Shown here: in pieces, positions 44,141 through 54,839 of the stretch | How the letters are laid out: each line of letters starts with the position of its first letter | How positions within the stretch are numbered: position 1 is the stretch's first letter | Source of the DNA: Lepidostoma basale | Taxonomy: Eukaryota; Arthropoda; Insecta; Trichoptera; Lepidostomatidae | Direction of reading: 5' to 3' | Assembly: GCA_022606425.2 (NCBI GenBank) | Contig: JAHDVF020001504.1 | Location: 62,001-126,000, forward strand | DNA length: 64,000 nucleotides | Position numbers and translations under genes: made by a program | The notes under the pieces: model-generated | Seen by the model: only the letters and a program-made list of their open reading frames with translations | Databases searched by the model: none | What the model was told of the DNA's origin: nothing

Positions 44141-44610
44141 AAAGAGGACATGAAAAAATTAATCAATTACTGAAATACGGCCATGTTCAAAGTAGGAACA
44201 ATCGACGAGCGTGCATGTCATGTGTGAATGTAGAAGAGTCGAGAGAGTTATATCGAGTACGACATTTGTGGCCGAGTGTTAAGTGCTTTGACTGCCACCC
44301 CGAAGGTTCCGGGTTCGATTCTCGTCGAGGGCAGTGTGATTGTCACACTGTCGGTCTGGTGTAGAATTCACGTGACAATAAAATGGCGATAGATTAGCTA
44401 TCTATCACATGTCACGAGAATCACTATGATAGCTATAATACCCTTTACATCGATTTGGGTCATGCTGTCATGATGTAAAGAGCGATTCAACAAAATAATA
44501 ATAACAATAATATTAATAATAATAATAATAATAATGTCAGGATAGAACAGTTTGATGGTCCTTCCTCTCACCTACCCCTCCGGGAAACGGTGTGATGGTA
44601 AGTTAGCCAG
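44141..44610 (+). mobile_element. Retro-1 3' end interrupted by a SINE
   Basis: 44141-44252 gives the QINQLLKYGHVQSRNNRRAC segment and NVEESREL. After the SINE, 44533-44610 continues ATGTCAGGATAGAACAGTTT, then CCTACCCCTCCGGGAAACGG and TGTGATGGTAAGTTAG. Together they form one contiguous 3' end. Confidence 0.85.
44258..44535 (+). mobile_element. tRNA-derived SINE, most complete copy
   Basis: Head TACGACATTTGTGGCCGAGT with A-box-like TGGCCGAGTGTTAAGTGC (44269-44286) and B-box GGTTCGATTCT (44312-44322). The body has GGTCTGGTGTAGAATTCACG, ATCACATGTCACGAGAATCA and ATGTAAAGAGCGATTCAACA. The tail is an AAT/ATAAT repeat of about 40 bases. About 280 bases in total. It is inserted in Retro-1 and so is younger than that copy. 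Confidence 0.92.
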
Positions 44611-44749
44611 TGTTAGATTTTCTTTCTAGTAAAATTGAAAATAATAAATATTCTTGGGTTATGTATTCGACACCTTACTTACTGAGTAAGATTCAGATTT
44701 AATTCAATTTTCCTGGAAACCCTTCTCCACCGCCTTGCAAAGAAAATAA

Positions 44750-45010
44750 TAAATAAACCTTGATCAAGTATCAGCGGGAATCCGTCGGATCAGCGGGGTG
44801 CACTGCGTAATATTTTGCTTGGGTTCAATCTTCTCGGAAGTAATACTGTTATTAAATTACTTCCACCCGCGATTGTATCGAGTATCGGATCTGCGTAGGC
44901 CCTATTAATCGTATAATGGTCGCATTACAGCGCGGCGCACCGCGGAGTGACTCGCCAAAAACACGGCATACTGTTAATAACAGCGAGTATTACATGCTAT
45001 TATGAACAGT
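44750..45010. other. Single-copy block, possible regulatory DNA
   Basis: GC-richer and repeat-free (AGCGGGAATCCGTCGGATCA, CAGCGCGGCGCACCGCGGAG). It includes CCCTATTAATCG (about 44899-44910), a homeodomain-like core. Confidence 0.35.
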
Positions 45011-45049
45011 ACAATAATGATGAAATTTATTTGTGCTTACTATACCATA

Positions 45050-45595
45050 GTTGTTTAAATCTCAATTTTCAATTGTAAACAATATTCTGTCGCGTTTACT
45101 GTCTAGAAAGACAAAGACCACAATATATAAAACGCTGATTAGACCAGTCCTAACATATGCCTCGGAGACTTGGACACTCACTAAACGGGATGAAAACAAA
45201 ATAAACTGCTTCGAAAGGAAGATCCTCCGCAGAATCTTCGGACCCATTAAGGATGGTCAGACGTGGAGAAGGAAATATAACACAGAGTTCTACGATCTAT
45301 ACCAGGACGTCAGCGTGGTCAAGTTTATAAAGATTAACAGAGTGCGCTGGCTAGGGCACTTGCACCGCATGGGAGATCTGGAGCCCCCCAAAAGAGTGTT
45401 GTATGACAATTCAGCAGGGCGGAGAAGCATCGGTAGGCCGAGACTGCGATGGTTGGATGGTGCCGTGGCAGATTGTCGGGTCCTGGAGCAGCAAGACTGG
45501 GAGGTGGCGGCCAGAGACGGGACGGGATGGAGACGTTTCTTGGAGGAGGCCAAGATCCACTTAGGGTTGTAGCGCCGGAGAAGAAGAAGAAAAAA
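45050..45595 (+). mobile_element. Retro-2 C-terminal region with intact 3' frame and GAA-type tail
   Basis: A frame of 173 codons (ATG 45051, TAG 45570-45572) reads LSRLLSRKTKTTIYKTLIRP, VLTYASETWTLTKRDENKI, FERKILRRIFGPIKDG, RVRWLGHLHRMGDLEPPKR, GRPRLRWLDGAVADCRVL and RDGTGWRRFLEEAKIHLGL. It is followed by GGAGAAGAAGAAGAAAAAA. The reverse transcriptase is missing upstream. The intact frame suggests a younger insertion than most neighbours. Confidence 0.88.
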
Positions 45596-45689
45596 TATTC
45601 TCGTTTTTCATGTGTGGCCAGACCACATGTATCAATTTATATTAATTTATAAAGAGATCATTTGAAATTTTTCTTAAGGTGACGTAGGG

Positions 45690-45845
45690 ATATCATTGAT
45701 CTCCTGGCTAGGTTGGGCCAATTGGACTGCTGGGAGCAAAAGGCGCAGGATCAAGGAGCTTGGCAAAAAATCATCAAGGAGGCTAAATCACTTCAAGAGT
45801 TGTATGGCCATAGGAAATGAAAAAATAATAATAAAAATGGATCAT
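45690..45845 (+). mobile_element. Retro-2-like C-terminal scrap with A-rich tail
   Basis: One frame gives DIIDLLARLGQLDCWEQKAQ, DQGAWQKIIKEAKSLQELYG, stop, then AAAAAATAATAATAAAAATG. It is the same type of DR..W..II.EAK ending as other RTE-like tails. Confidence 0.65.
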
Positions 45846-46059
45846 TTACGCCATGGGGATTATTTTTTTATATTTTAGCTTGCAAAACCTACCAAGTGAT
45901 GCCAGTAGGGAGAATAATCAAACTAACGTTGTATAGAGAAGAAGATTTTATTTTTAAAAATCTGCGTATGCCTATCTAATAAGAAACGAAAAAAATAAAA
46001 TTTACGAGTATCTCAGCGGTAACACTAGAAATTTTAATTACAATAATTTTCTTATTTGT

Positions 46060-46640
46060 GGAATCAATACAAGCGTCAGCAGTAGGCACCCCCGCAACCC
46101 TTTCTGTCATACACAAATGACTTCGTCAAACTCTATGAATAGTGAATTTCTCATCTGTTAAACCATCCGTGAACTCCGCGTGAATTATAAGCAATTTCCG
46201 CAACTCAGCTTAATAAATCACATCTCAGTCGCGATCTCCTTCTCTTCCTTACCTTTCTGCACTCCCGATACGATTCGGATACAATGCCAGATAATGTCTT
46301 CCATTATCTGCAGGGTTGAAAGCTTTATTCGGTATTCAATTGTATGACAAAGTAAATAGGTTTGCTTTGCGCAGATTCCGGGTACCAGGGGGTAAGAGAG
46401 GCGAGGAGATCGTGGGGTGACGTGTCAGTAGACAAAAGGGCCTGATGGATGATTAATGGCCACTCCCCCACCCGAGGGAATGTCTCTTTGGTTTGTATTA
46501 GGAGAGCAGAATGCTTGCAAGGTGAACTTCCCTCGTTTACGTTGGCTTTGCTGTCTTTTTATTTGCGGTGCGCCTTATGAACTTGTGGTTATACGAACTA
46601 CCAGGAATGCAGAATTTTAAGCTGGTGACTAGACATTAGA
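46060..46640. promoter_or_regulatory. Single-copy block with overlapping Exd/Hox-type sites, candidate enhancer
   Basis: Nearly 600 bp of higher-complexity, repeat-free sequence. TGATGGATGATTAATGG (46443-46459) combines two overlapping matches to the bipartite Exd/Hox form TGATNNATNN: TGATGGATGA (46443-46452) and TGATTAATGG (46450-46459). A Homothorax/Meis-type CTGTCA occurs at 46104-46109 and the reverse-type TGTCAG near 46424. The composition of sites next to a Hox gene suits auto- or cross-regulation. Single sites are common by chance; the overlap is less so. Function is inferred only. Confidence 0.45.
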
Positions 46641-46740
46641 TTCATTATACGACAATTCTCTTAATACGAGTATTGTATAATACATAAAATGCTTTCTATG
46701 ATTTGTTTCATTAATAAGCTCTTGATTAAAACTAAATATA

Positions 46741-46832
46741 CTTTGGGAATTAAAAAAACATTGTTTAAACCATTTTTTAATATTTTTTTATTAAAAAGTG
46801 GTTTAAACAACTTTTTTTTTTAATTCCCAAAG
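46741..46832. mobile_element. Foldback family F, 92 bp, TA duplication
   Basis: CTTTGGGAATTAAAAAAACA ... TGTTTAAACCA at the left pairs with TGGTTTAAACAAC ... TTAATTCCCAAAG at the right, and TA flanks both ends. TA duplication suggests Tc1/mariner-type mobilisation. Only copy seen in the window. Confidence 0.85.
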
Positions 46833-46839
46833 TAGATTA

Positions 46840-47050
46840 ATTCCAGGGTTAATCCCTTAACTTTCAATAAAAACTAAATATATATAGCTTTGGTTTAAAA
46901 AGATATATTTCATTTAACTAATTTTCCTTCAGCACAAAATAACATCAATATATATTCTCACTTTTAAGAACACGAGTAAAATTATTTTTCCACACTTTTG
47001 TTACTTGTATATTAACGAATATTTTGATACTCATATTCTCAAATAATTTA
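46840..47050. other. No recognisable features
   Basis: AT-rich spacer. Confidence 0.4.
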
Positions 47051-47054
47051 AATA

Positions 47055-47390
47055 GATAGTCCATTGTTTTGGCCGAAACACTACGATACCTTAACATTTT
47101 AAACTGTTAAATTAAATAACTTTGTTTTATGTATCGCAATTGTATTTTATTTTGCGTGACAGCTGTTTCGTCCACCTATGTTCAGGTGTCAACATCATCA
47201 GGTGTTACAATGATCTATCAAAATGTTGATATATTTTTGTTACATCTGATGATGTCAACATAGATTGACGAAACAGCTGTCGCGTAAAATAAAATACAAT
47301 TGTGAATGTAAAATACAATCAAAATGTTGTACAATTGTGATACATAAAACAAAGTTATTTAGTTTAACAGTTTAAATTTAAATAGAGTTT
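47055..47390. mobile_element. Foldback family B, nearly complete
   Basis: TAGTCCATTGTTTTGGCCGA, then TGACAGCTGTTTCGTCCACC and TTCAGGTGTCAACATCATCA in the left arm. CATCTGATGATGTCAACATA, GATTGACGAAACAGCTGTCG and ACATAAAACAAAGTTATTTA form the right arm. The outermost right end is lost. Confidence 0.88.
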
Positions 47391-47394
47391 TTAT

Positions 47395-47960
47395 GATTTT
47401 ACTATAGGCAACTACAAGAATAACAAATATTTATGAGAGATAATCTATCTATATGTAATAACTATAATATTATTTTCATCTTTATACAATTCAAAATAAC
47501 TTAGCACTGGTGTGAAACTCTATATAAAATCTGATGAATGATTCTATTGTTTTTATAATATTTCACGCCTTTCATAGAGCAAAAGTAAAATCTTACAATG
47601 CACACGAGAATATGACTGTGTATCAGGGAAACTCGTACACAAAAGCATGTATAAATTTACATAATATGATATTAAGTTATGCAGTTGTGATTGTGCGCAT
47701 TGTGTGTATGTATTGACAAGCAAATCGCCATTTAGATTCTCTCTATACCGTGTCGAATCTCTTCTAGGAGGAGGATCGCTGTCTCTGTTTATTTCCACCG
47801 GAATTGGTAATATTGTGATAGGATCTGTAAAATGGCGGATCCATCTGTTGACGCTACAGGAGCGAGGGAGCAGATGTCGCCTTAAAATAGAGCGATAAAC
47901 ACAAGGTGCAGCAGATCCATTTACGTTTCACACTCCATTTTATATATATGGTAATGAATG
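47395..47960. other. AT-rich stretch, then a single-copy block (47700-47960)
   Basis: The block has GCAAATCGCCATTTAGATTC, CTTCTAGGAGGAGGATCGCT and GTAAAATGGCGGATCCATCT. CGCCATTT and AAATGGCG form a spaced inverted pair about 110 bases apart. No repeat or gene. Confidence 0.35.
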
Positions 47961-48080
47961 CCTCCTTCTACCATAAAAAATCGATAAAGCTATAATACAA
48001 CGCGTAGGCTTACAAAATATATTATTGCATCTTAATATATGATATAAAACTGCTTATTAATTTTAAAAAAAAAATTGTTT

Positions 48081-48335
48081 GCCTTCTCTTTTTTATATAC
48101 TTTGTTTACAACACTAACTTTAAAAAAAATCTAATTATGTTTCGGCCAACCCGGTCCTTCCTCAGTGATATTATAAAGATATTTAAAACATATTTGTAAA
48201 CAATTTTATAATATTTTAAATATCTTTAAAATATCACTGAGGAAGGACCGGGTTGGCCGAAATATGTCTGATATTTAATTTTATTTTTTTTAAAGTCAGC
48301 GTTGTAAACAAAGCATATAAAAAAGAAAAATACAA
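48081..48335. mobile_element. Foldback family E, complete
   Basis: The arms are ACTTTGTTTACAACACTAAC, TATGTTTCGGCCAACCCGGT, CCTTCCTCAGTGATATT on the left. AATATCACTGAGGAAGGACC, GGGTTGGCCGAAATATGTCT, GTTGTAAACAAAGCATATA lie on the right. Almost perfect pairing of about 30 bases in the core, interrupted by A-rich stretches outside. Confidence 0.88.
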
Positions 48336-48474
48336 ATTAAACATCTATAACACAATGTATGGCAAAAATAGAAGAAAAAATAATGTTTATTTAAATTTCT
48401 TGGTAGAAAATTCATTGTAAATAATGAAAATAATTTTAAAAAAATCTAACAATAACTATTTTATAATATGTCAC
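48336..48474. other. AT-rich spacer
   Basis: Nothing recognised. Confidence 0.4.
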
Positions 48475-48640
48475 CATATCATCATCATCAGCCTGTATCC
48501 GCCCACTCCTAGACCTTCATCTTGCTCCGTGTCTGACGATCCTGGGAATCACGAATCCGTGTCATACCGGCGGTTTCTTTAATGTAGTCCCTCTATCGAA
48601 GTTGGAGACATCTTGAGTTTCGAGTCACAGTTCTATAACT
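48475..48640 (-). mobile_element. Retro-2 type 3' fragment
   Basis: ATCATCATCATCAGCCTGTA, CCTGGGAATCACGAATCCGT, CATACCGGCGGTTTCTTTAA and AAGTTGGAGACATCTTGAGT; collinear with 40520-40735 but carrying a segment missing there. Confidence 0.68.
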
Positions 48641-48654
48641 TTTGTTATAATATG

Positions 48655-48950
48655 TACTTTGATAGATTCTACTTGATTTTTAGTTACGACCGGTTTTAGT
48701 TACATCTTCCGTTGAAAGAAGATCGCCACGAGCTACCGAAACTTAAATAACAAATGGAATAAAACTGAAAACATATTGTTAATTAATTTTTATTATTTTC
48801 CTATTATTTATATAATTTTAGACAAAATATTCGTGTGCTGAAAATGTTATGATATTTTACGAAAATTGCTTTTTGCGACTTATTAGGTACTAGTGATGAC
48901 AGCGATGCAGACGAAACCGGTCCCAATAATAATAACTTTGCGTAAACACG
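48655..48950. mobile_element. Two foldback family C pieces
   Basis: 48665-48765: TTACGACCGGTTTTAGTTAC ... GAAGAAGATCGCCACGAGCT, ACCGAAACTTAAA. 48895-48945: GTGATGACAGCGATGCAGAC, GAAACCGGTCCCAATAATAA. AT-rich sequence lies between. Confidence 0.6.
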
Positions 48951-49189
48951 GTGGATTACTTTTTAATTTTTGTACATGGTAATATCACTGTACGGTCCAT
49001 ACTTAGTGTTTTCATATGCATAGGAACTTCTACATTCGTTAAAACAAAATAAGAATACAAGACAACTAGTTTATTCTCTCCCGATCTTTGAAACAAGCCG
49101 AAAATAAAAATCTCAAAAATGGAAGAAGAAAAAAACAGCGTTTAAATTCATAAATAAATTTGTGAACATTTTTTATTTGTTTATGCTAA

Positions 49190-49500
49190 ATTAAAATAAT
49201 CTAGTGATAACTGCTATGGAAACTAATAATAATGAAATATTCTCTTTTATAATATTTGCTACCGTCTGTTTGTTAATATTGATTATATTTAATACAGGAA
49301 CTCCTTTTCGCGTTAGTAATATTATGATTAAAGTCCCCCTATTAATCAATCGACGCAATCGTCCCGATGTCAGACGAGAAGAGAAAAGCGAAACGAAAAA
49401 TAGAGGGCCGAATATTCCCTTGGAATAAAAAATCCCTTCGCTAGAGGAAAAACAAATAACGCTTTTAGAAATACAGGCTGACTCATATTCTTTCAAATAT
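49190..49500. other. Single-copy block with a TGATTAAT site
   Basis: Moderate complexity (CGCAATCGTCCCGATGTCAG, GAGGGCCGAATATTCCCTTG). CTATTAATCA at 49339-49348 is TGATTAATAG on the minus strand, a TGATNNATNN match. Overlapping frames on both strands (74 and 101 residues) have no motif. Confidence 0.35.
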
Positions 49501-50215
49501 TTTTTTTGCCGTAAATAAATTATAAAATATAATTATTCGATTGCGCTTCAATTTATATCGTTAACCTTTTTCTTACTGTTCTTAAAAAAAGACCGCGCAT
49601 TACTGTGCTGTGTTGTCACTACACATTTCAACGGAGAGATGTATAAAATGTTGAGTTATTGATGTTATTAGAAGCAACGTGTACTAACTACCCAGGGTTG
49701 TAAGTACACGTTGCAACCCTTGCAGGGTTGGCTCTTTGGTTTCTACCTACACTGATCTCCAACATGCTTCTCCTAGGACTAGAAGACTCTTTACCGCTTC
49801 ATTCAACATTTAATATGTCTCATTCGCCTCATTCACAGATGAGATCTAAAGAAAAATACATTTACTAGAAAAAATAATATGAAACCAACACAAACTGCGA
49901 TGATCGGATAGCGCAGTGGAAGAACTCAGGGCGCTTCGAGTTGTAAACTGGAGAATGCAGGCAATGCACCAGGGAGAGAGGCGAAAAAATCCTTAGGAAT
50001 TTCTCTCACTTAACTATTCATACAGTTACAATAAGGAATAATACATTAAGAACGGCCTTGTTTGAAAAAATCCAATTATTGATATTATATTATATGTTAA
50101 TAAGTTTTCCATAAGTAAACAATCATATTAACAGGTGATTGTTTTGCTGCATTTATTATTATCTTTCTATTATAATATGCATTTATCAAAACTATGGAAT
50201 TCCATAATGACATTT
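49501..50215. other. AT-rich, with a degenerate tRNA-like patch at about 49898-49970
   Basis: GATCGGATAGCGCAGTGGAA resembles a pol III A box (TAGCGCAGTGG). No good B box follows (ACTGGAGAATGCAGGC at the expected place). Possibly an old tRNA-derived SINE of another family; not a tRNA gene. Elsewhere nothing recognised. Confidence 0.3.
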
Positions 50216-50219
50216 TTAT

Positions 50220-50430
50220 GAAATAAAACACGAGTTTTTCCACTTTTAACATTATTTTTCTGAATATTTAACGATGGTTTTAAAACTTAATTATCGGGAA
50301 AACGATATAAGAAAAATATGTTATTGCTCATATTAAGTATCATTCTTCCGATTACGAAGGTATTAAACCTTCGAAACATATCGAGAAATATAATCTCAAA
50401 AGTGGAAAAACCGTGTATTTATTCATAAAG
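50220..50430. mobile_element. Foldback family G element
   Basis: AAAACACGAGTTTTTCCACT, TTTAACATTATTTTTCTG at the left. CCGATTACGAAGGTATTAAA, CCTTCGAAACATATCGAGAA and CTCAAAAGTGGAAAAACCGT at the right. Outer arms pair; the centre is AT-rich. Confidence 0.7.
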
Positions 50431-50980
50431 GAATATGATTTATTTGTCTAGGCACCATTTTAATACTATATACCTATTTACAAATAAGTCGTCCAAGGGT
50501 TATGTTAATGTTATGTCTCATTTCTGTAAAAAAAATTACTATGTTGGCACCCCCATAAAAATATTTTGATTTATCAATATTTTCACTATTTAAATTAGAC
50601 TCTCATGGTATTGTAAGATAACAAACCCTTAAATTGAAATCTGCATGTTAATATTAATGAATCCTATCGAGTAGAAAATACATTCATAATATTTGAGATT
50701 AACTTTCCAATGCGAATATTTATTTTTTTACTTCAAACGATAACAATCTTTAATTCTCATATCGCACTTGCAGTTAGAGAATTATATTGTAGTTATACAA
50801 AATGGTTGAGTCATTACATTTTTTATCTACGTATACATGTATATATTGTACAGCGTCTATGATACGTTCTCTTGTGAGAGTGTTTAATTCCAAACACTTT
50901 AATCTAAAAGTCAGTCTTTTTTCGTGTTTTATAACAAAGTAGCTCAAAATGGCCTTATAGAAAGCCTACAATAATCCATC
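50431..50980. other. AT-rich stretch without recognisable features
   Basis: Nothing recognised. Confidence 0.5.
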
Positions 50981-50984
50981 TCTA

Positions 50985-51490
50985 CGAAAAAATAAAGCTA
51001 CGAACACTGTCTCAGGGGAAAGAGACGGGACGGCAGAGGGAGATAGCACCACATCCCGAGCGCTGGATGCTGCGGATAGAGAGGGAGAGAAATACAACAT
51101 TTTGATTAATGTCCTATCATTGCTCACTCTGGCTGTAGAACCAGATCTTAGTACATAGAAGAGAATTTCTATAGACTTGTTGGATCGACAAAAAGAAATG
51201 GAATTGGAACAAAGATGGAGGAATGTAATGGATTTCGAAAAAATGGTGATTGTCGGGTTTGTTTGAGTGTGTGGTAAGGTAATTAGTTGGGTAAGAAAGT
51301 GATGAATGTTCATAAAAACAGGTGAGTAGTAACTTTGAGAGATCATTAAGGTTGGGTGATTGAGATGTAATGTGCATCTGTTAATGGTTCGAGTGGAATC
51401 GGTCTGTTTTCCGAGACTGCTGCCTGCCTGAGCTAGAGAGCCCGGAGCAATTAACAATCTTAGGCAACTGATAGCAGTATATACGCTCCA
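50985..51490. other. Single-copy block with a TGATTAAT site
   Basis: Purine-rich, higher-complexity DNA (GAGACGGGACGGCAGAGGGA, CATCCCGAGCGCTGGATGCT). TGATTAATGT at 51104-51113 fits TGATNNATNN. A 163-residue minus frame (50966-51457) is compositionally Ser/Thr/His-rich without a motif and is probably chance. Confidence 0.35.
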
Positions 51491-52284
51491 ATAGTTGAGC
51501 CATCGTTACTGTGTACACATATATTTGAGTATTGTAATTAAAATGTCCTTTTCTACAATTGAGTTAAATCGATTTAATTAAATAACAATACATAAAAAAA
51601 CACAAAATAACACTTGTGTACAGTAGTTGTTGATGATTCATTTAATTCGTTTTCTATTTTAAAATTGATCATTTTTAATTAAAAATATAAATTTTGTTTT
51701 GCATTAAATCCTGTACTTAATCCAAGTGCGGGAAAGATTATCGCTGGTTTGACTCATTTTTATTTTTCATTTTATAAATAAATAAATAAAAATCAGAGAA
51801 GCTGAGAAAAGTACCTATCTAGTTCTCAGAAAAAATGGTCTGAGTGGAAAAGGTTAAATTGTTATGTAATAGATGTGAGTTTGATTTTAGAACTTGAATT
51901 AGAAATTCAAATAATTGTTTGAAATTGTATTTCTATCTCTATTTTCTAATTAAATGCCCCAATATAGAAAAATAAAAACGCCTGGTTAAGGATCTCGTTT
52001 GAATTTGATTATTTTACAAAATCCGTGTCTATGAATATAATTTTTATTTCAGGACCATAGTAAAAACAAAAATGTCTTAATTAATTTATTAGCTTAGGTT
52101 TATAAATCTTTAATATTGGATCCTTCGTGTAATTCCTGATTTACTTCAGGTACTGAAGTGCTTCAAAAAATAAACGGGTTACGAGCTATTGAATTATACT
52201 TAGTAGAAACTCATTGTATATAATAAGTATAAAAGAAAATATTTATTTTATACATAAATAATTATTTAGAATTTCACTTCTAAT
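51491..52284. other. AT-rich stretch without recognisable features
   Basis: Nothing recognised. Confidence 0.5.
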
Positions 52285-52368
52285 TCTTCTAAATTCGGCT
52301 GGTTTCGGTAGCTCCCTGCCAGATGGATGGTCGAAACCGGTCGGATCTAGAAGAATAGCACGTAAAAT
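52285..52368. mobile_element. Foldback family C element
   Basis: ATTCTTCTAAATTCGGCTGG, TTTCGGTAGCTCCCTGCCAG, then GATGGTCGAAACCGGTCGGA, TCTAGAAGAAT. Confidence 0.72.
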
Positions 52369-52414
52369 AAATGTTATATTTAATAATGATTTAGCATGGG
52401 GAACATGGTACTAA

Positions 52415-52590
52415 AAAAACTAACTATACAGTACGCTGTCTCCCTGAAGGAATAAGCAGAAATAATGAATTGCCACATTGTCCTTTCTTGAAATACTTTT
52501 CTGGTTCCTGAACATTCATACACCGTGTCATTCACGTACACCAATTTCTCCTACTCCTCACGTGGCCGACATTCTAACATTTTTTTTTAT
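52415..52590 (-). mobile_element. Retro-1 extreme 3' end
   Basis: AACTATACAGTACGCTGTCT, CCCTGAAGGAATAAGCAGAA, complement of CMN (CATTCATACACCGTGTCATT) and CCTACTCCTCACGTGGCCGA. Confidence 0.72.
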
Positions 52591-52594
52591 TTCA

Positions 52595-52995
52595 TTCAAG
52601 TGAAATCTTCTTATTTCACCTGGATATTTCCCGTTTTTTTGCGGTCGGCTCTCCTAATACGGTTCCACCAAGTCTCGCGATCCTGGGTCATCCGACTGTC
52701 CAGTCCCAGCGCCCTCATATCGTTCCGAACTGTAGATATCGACGTTACAGGGGGCTAACCCGGTCCTCTCCTTCCATCTTCCAGTTACAGGACATTGTGG
52801 ACGATGTATTCATCGTCCCTCCTGCTCACATAGCCGTACCACCAGAGACGACGTTCCCTAGCCTTTTCCGCTATGGAGGTGACTTTAAGGCTACCTATGA
52901 TGTACTTGTTTTTAGCTTTACCCAGCATTGCAATCTCGGCGGTCCACCTCAGCGTCTCCATTTCTACTACGTGTAGCCTCTGTTCTTCATTCCAA
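52595..52995 (-). mobile_element. Retro-2 C-terminal fragment
   Basis: The minus strand reads QRLHVVEMETLRWTAEIAM, YIIGSLKVTSIAEKARERRL, WWYGYVSRRDDEYIVHNVL, stop, LEDGRRGPG, then DMRALGLDSRMTQDRETWWN and RIRRADRKKTG. Frame broken in two places. It directly abuts the Retro-1 end, so one inserted next to or into the other. Confidence 0.82.
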
Positions 52996-53090
52996 TAAAA
53001 TACTAAATGAAATTTCCAAAAGTCTTTTTTATTAATATTTAATATGTAGTTTTAGAACATTGTTCAACAAACAATGAATACGAAATTGAA
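52996..53090. mobile_element. Foldback family A outer scrap
   Basis: TTATTAATATTTAATATGTA, GTTTTAGAACATTGTTCAAC, AAACAATGAATA: the outer segment only. Confidence 0.5.
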
Positions 53091-53094
53091 AAAA

Positions 53095-53475
53095 ACATGT
53101 AATCTTTTTCTTCTCAGTCGTATTCCTCATGATTGAGGGTCGTATCCATTCTGTAAACTATTGACCATGGCACGCCGTGTGCTCTTGTCACCCGTGAGTC
53201 TCCAGGCTGCAGCTAATGAGAGACTATTCAGATCCCTGATTTGATCGGACCGGCGGCTTGGTAGTCGTCCTTGTGGTCGCCTTCCCTCCACTTTGTCACG
53301 ATGAGCTTTTCAAGGTTGTCCTGATCTCTCCGGACTATGTGTCCAAAATATTTCAACACTCTTTGAGGGCACATCTGCGAGAGTCTTGCCTTGATATCCA
53401 GATGGTAAATGATTGACTGGTTTCTTCTTGTTGCCGTCCAGGGTATACGCAGCATTTGTTGCCAGTACCACATTT
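53095..53475 (-). mobile_element. Retro-2 C-terminal fragment
   Basis: WYWQQMLRIPWTATRRNQSI, IKARLSQMCPQRVLKYFGHI, VRRDQDNLEKLIVTKWREGD in the longest frame. A changed frame near 53280 gives the GRQPSRRSDQIRDLNSL-like end. Confidence 0.8.
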
Positions 53476-53504
53476 TGAAAGTATTGTGTATAATTTTATA
53501 AGGA

Positions 53505-53743
53505 TTAATTGTATCTTAATAGAGACGAAGATGTAAATTGTTTTCTGGAAACAGAATATGGTGGTCGAGGCGCTTACAGGACTTATGACCTGTCATTGGT
53601 TGGGTTGAGCGATCGCTTTATGTTTAACAACATTCCCCATTCTGCCCTTCTTACGACCACCACGGCTGACAATTTTTTTTTTTGAAGTTGTATATATGCC
53701 AAGATGCCGCGCCTATCTTTACATTTTTAAGTTCACTCTACAC
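53505..53743 (-). repeat. Dispersed repeat R1, copy 2 (inverted)
   Basis: Complement of 34771-35010: TTAATTGTATCTTAATAGAG, ACAGAATATGGTGGTCGAGG, GACCTGTCATTGGTTGGGTT, CCCTTCTTACGACCACCACG. The two copies are 18.5 kb apart in opposite orientation. Confidence 0.85.
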
Positions 53744-53809
53744 TATATATAATAATATTATAAAAATTATTGTTTTAAACACTTTTCTCTTAAAAGTAAG
53801 AACTCGCGG

Positions 53810-54470
53810 GGTGTCTTATAAAACATTGTGCCCACACTTTCCTAGGGCGTACATATAATGTCGACCAACAAATAATAATAAACGCCGCGAAAAGTTAAGA
53901 GTTTGGGCCGAGACAATCAAGAAAGAATTTTCGCAATTACAACATGGACAAACAATCACGTAATAAAACAATACGAAAGATGACAAATGTTTACAACTCA
54001 CCCCTTTGTAAGCTTTTATACAGCGGCATGCAGCTCTCCTCGACATCCGAATAGTAATTGTTTCATTTTACCCCAAACTCCCCGATAAAAACCCCTTAGA
54101 AATCGACTGGAATACAGCGCGATTCGCGACCCTATGAAAACCGGTATTAGAGATGATTTTCGCTCGGTATGGATAAGATATTTCTGGAATACGCATCAGA
54201 TCTCTTACTGTTTCTTCTTAATAGGGCACTGATTAATTATATAAAACCATTGTTCGAATGTTGTATAAAATAATTAATGAATCATCCATTTGTTTTGTAG
54301 CTGGTATTGTGAGGACTAGGGATGAAGAAAGAGAGAGATTAATCGACACGAACGTGCGGAGGGAGGGGATGAATCCACAAAGCCGGATTCTTCTACTTCT
54401 TCGTACTACCCTGACGTACAGCAAAAACATCATCTGCCATTGTTTCCTTTAATTTAAAGAATTGATCATC
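53810..54470. other. Long single-copy block, candidate regulatory DNA
   Basis: About 650 bp without repeats, higher complexity (CAGCGGCATGCAGCTCTCCT, GATTCGCGACCCTATGAAAA). TGATTAATTA at 54230-54239 fits TGATNNATNN. Short frames on both strands carry no motif. Similar in character to 17160-17910. Confidence 0.38.
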
Positions 54471-54522
54471 ATTTACAAACGGTTTTGTAAAAATATTTTA
54501 AAATATAATAGATATTTTTAAA

Positions 54523-54833
54523 TAGTCCATTGTTTTGGCCGAAACATAATTATGAACAATTAAAATTTATAATAGGTACTGTTATGTATCACAATTTTTA
54601 TTATTCACTTTTTGAGTGTCGCCTACCGATGTTAGCATCATCAGGTGATACAAACATCTTAGCTTTTTTCAATAGTTGTTTGTAACACCTGATGATGCCA
54701 ACATCGGTTGGCGAAACAGTTGTCGCGACATTCTCAAGGAGTGTATAATATATATTTTTAAATATTATAACAGTGTTCTAAATTTTAACAGTTAATAATG
54801 TGGAATTATCATATTGTTTCGCCAAAACAATTA
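54523..54833. mobile_element. Foldback family B, most complete copy
   Basis: TAGTCCATTGTTTTGGCCGA, CTACCGATGTTAGCATCATC, AGGTGATACAAACATC on the left. TTTGTAACACCTGATGATGC, CAACATCGGTTGGCGAAACA and TATTGTTTCGCCAAAACAAT on the right. Both outer ends are present. Confidence 0.88.
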
Positions 54834-54839
54834 ATATTT

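Noticed and set aside
45051..45572. A 173-codon intact frame as a host gene
   Set aside because: The sequence is a non-LTR retrotransposon C-terminus with a GAA-repeat tail.
49898..49970. tRNA gene
   Set aside because: Only an A-box-like start; no B box or cloverleaf.
50966..51457. A 163-codon minus-strand frame
   Set aside because: Low-complexity Ser/Thr/His-rich sequence, purine-rich on the other strand; no domain or codon bias.
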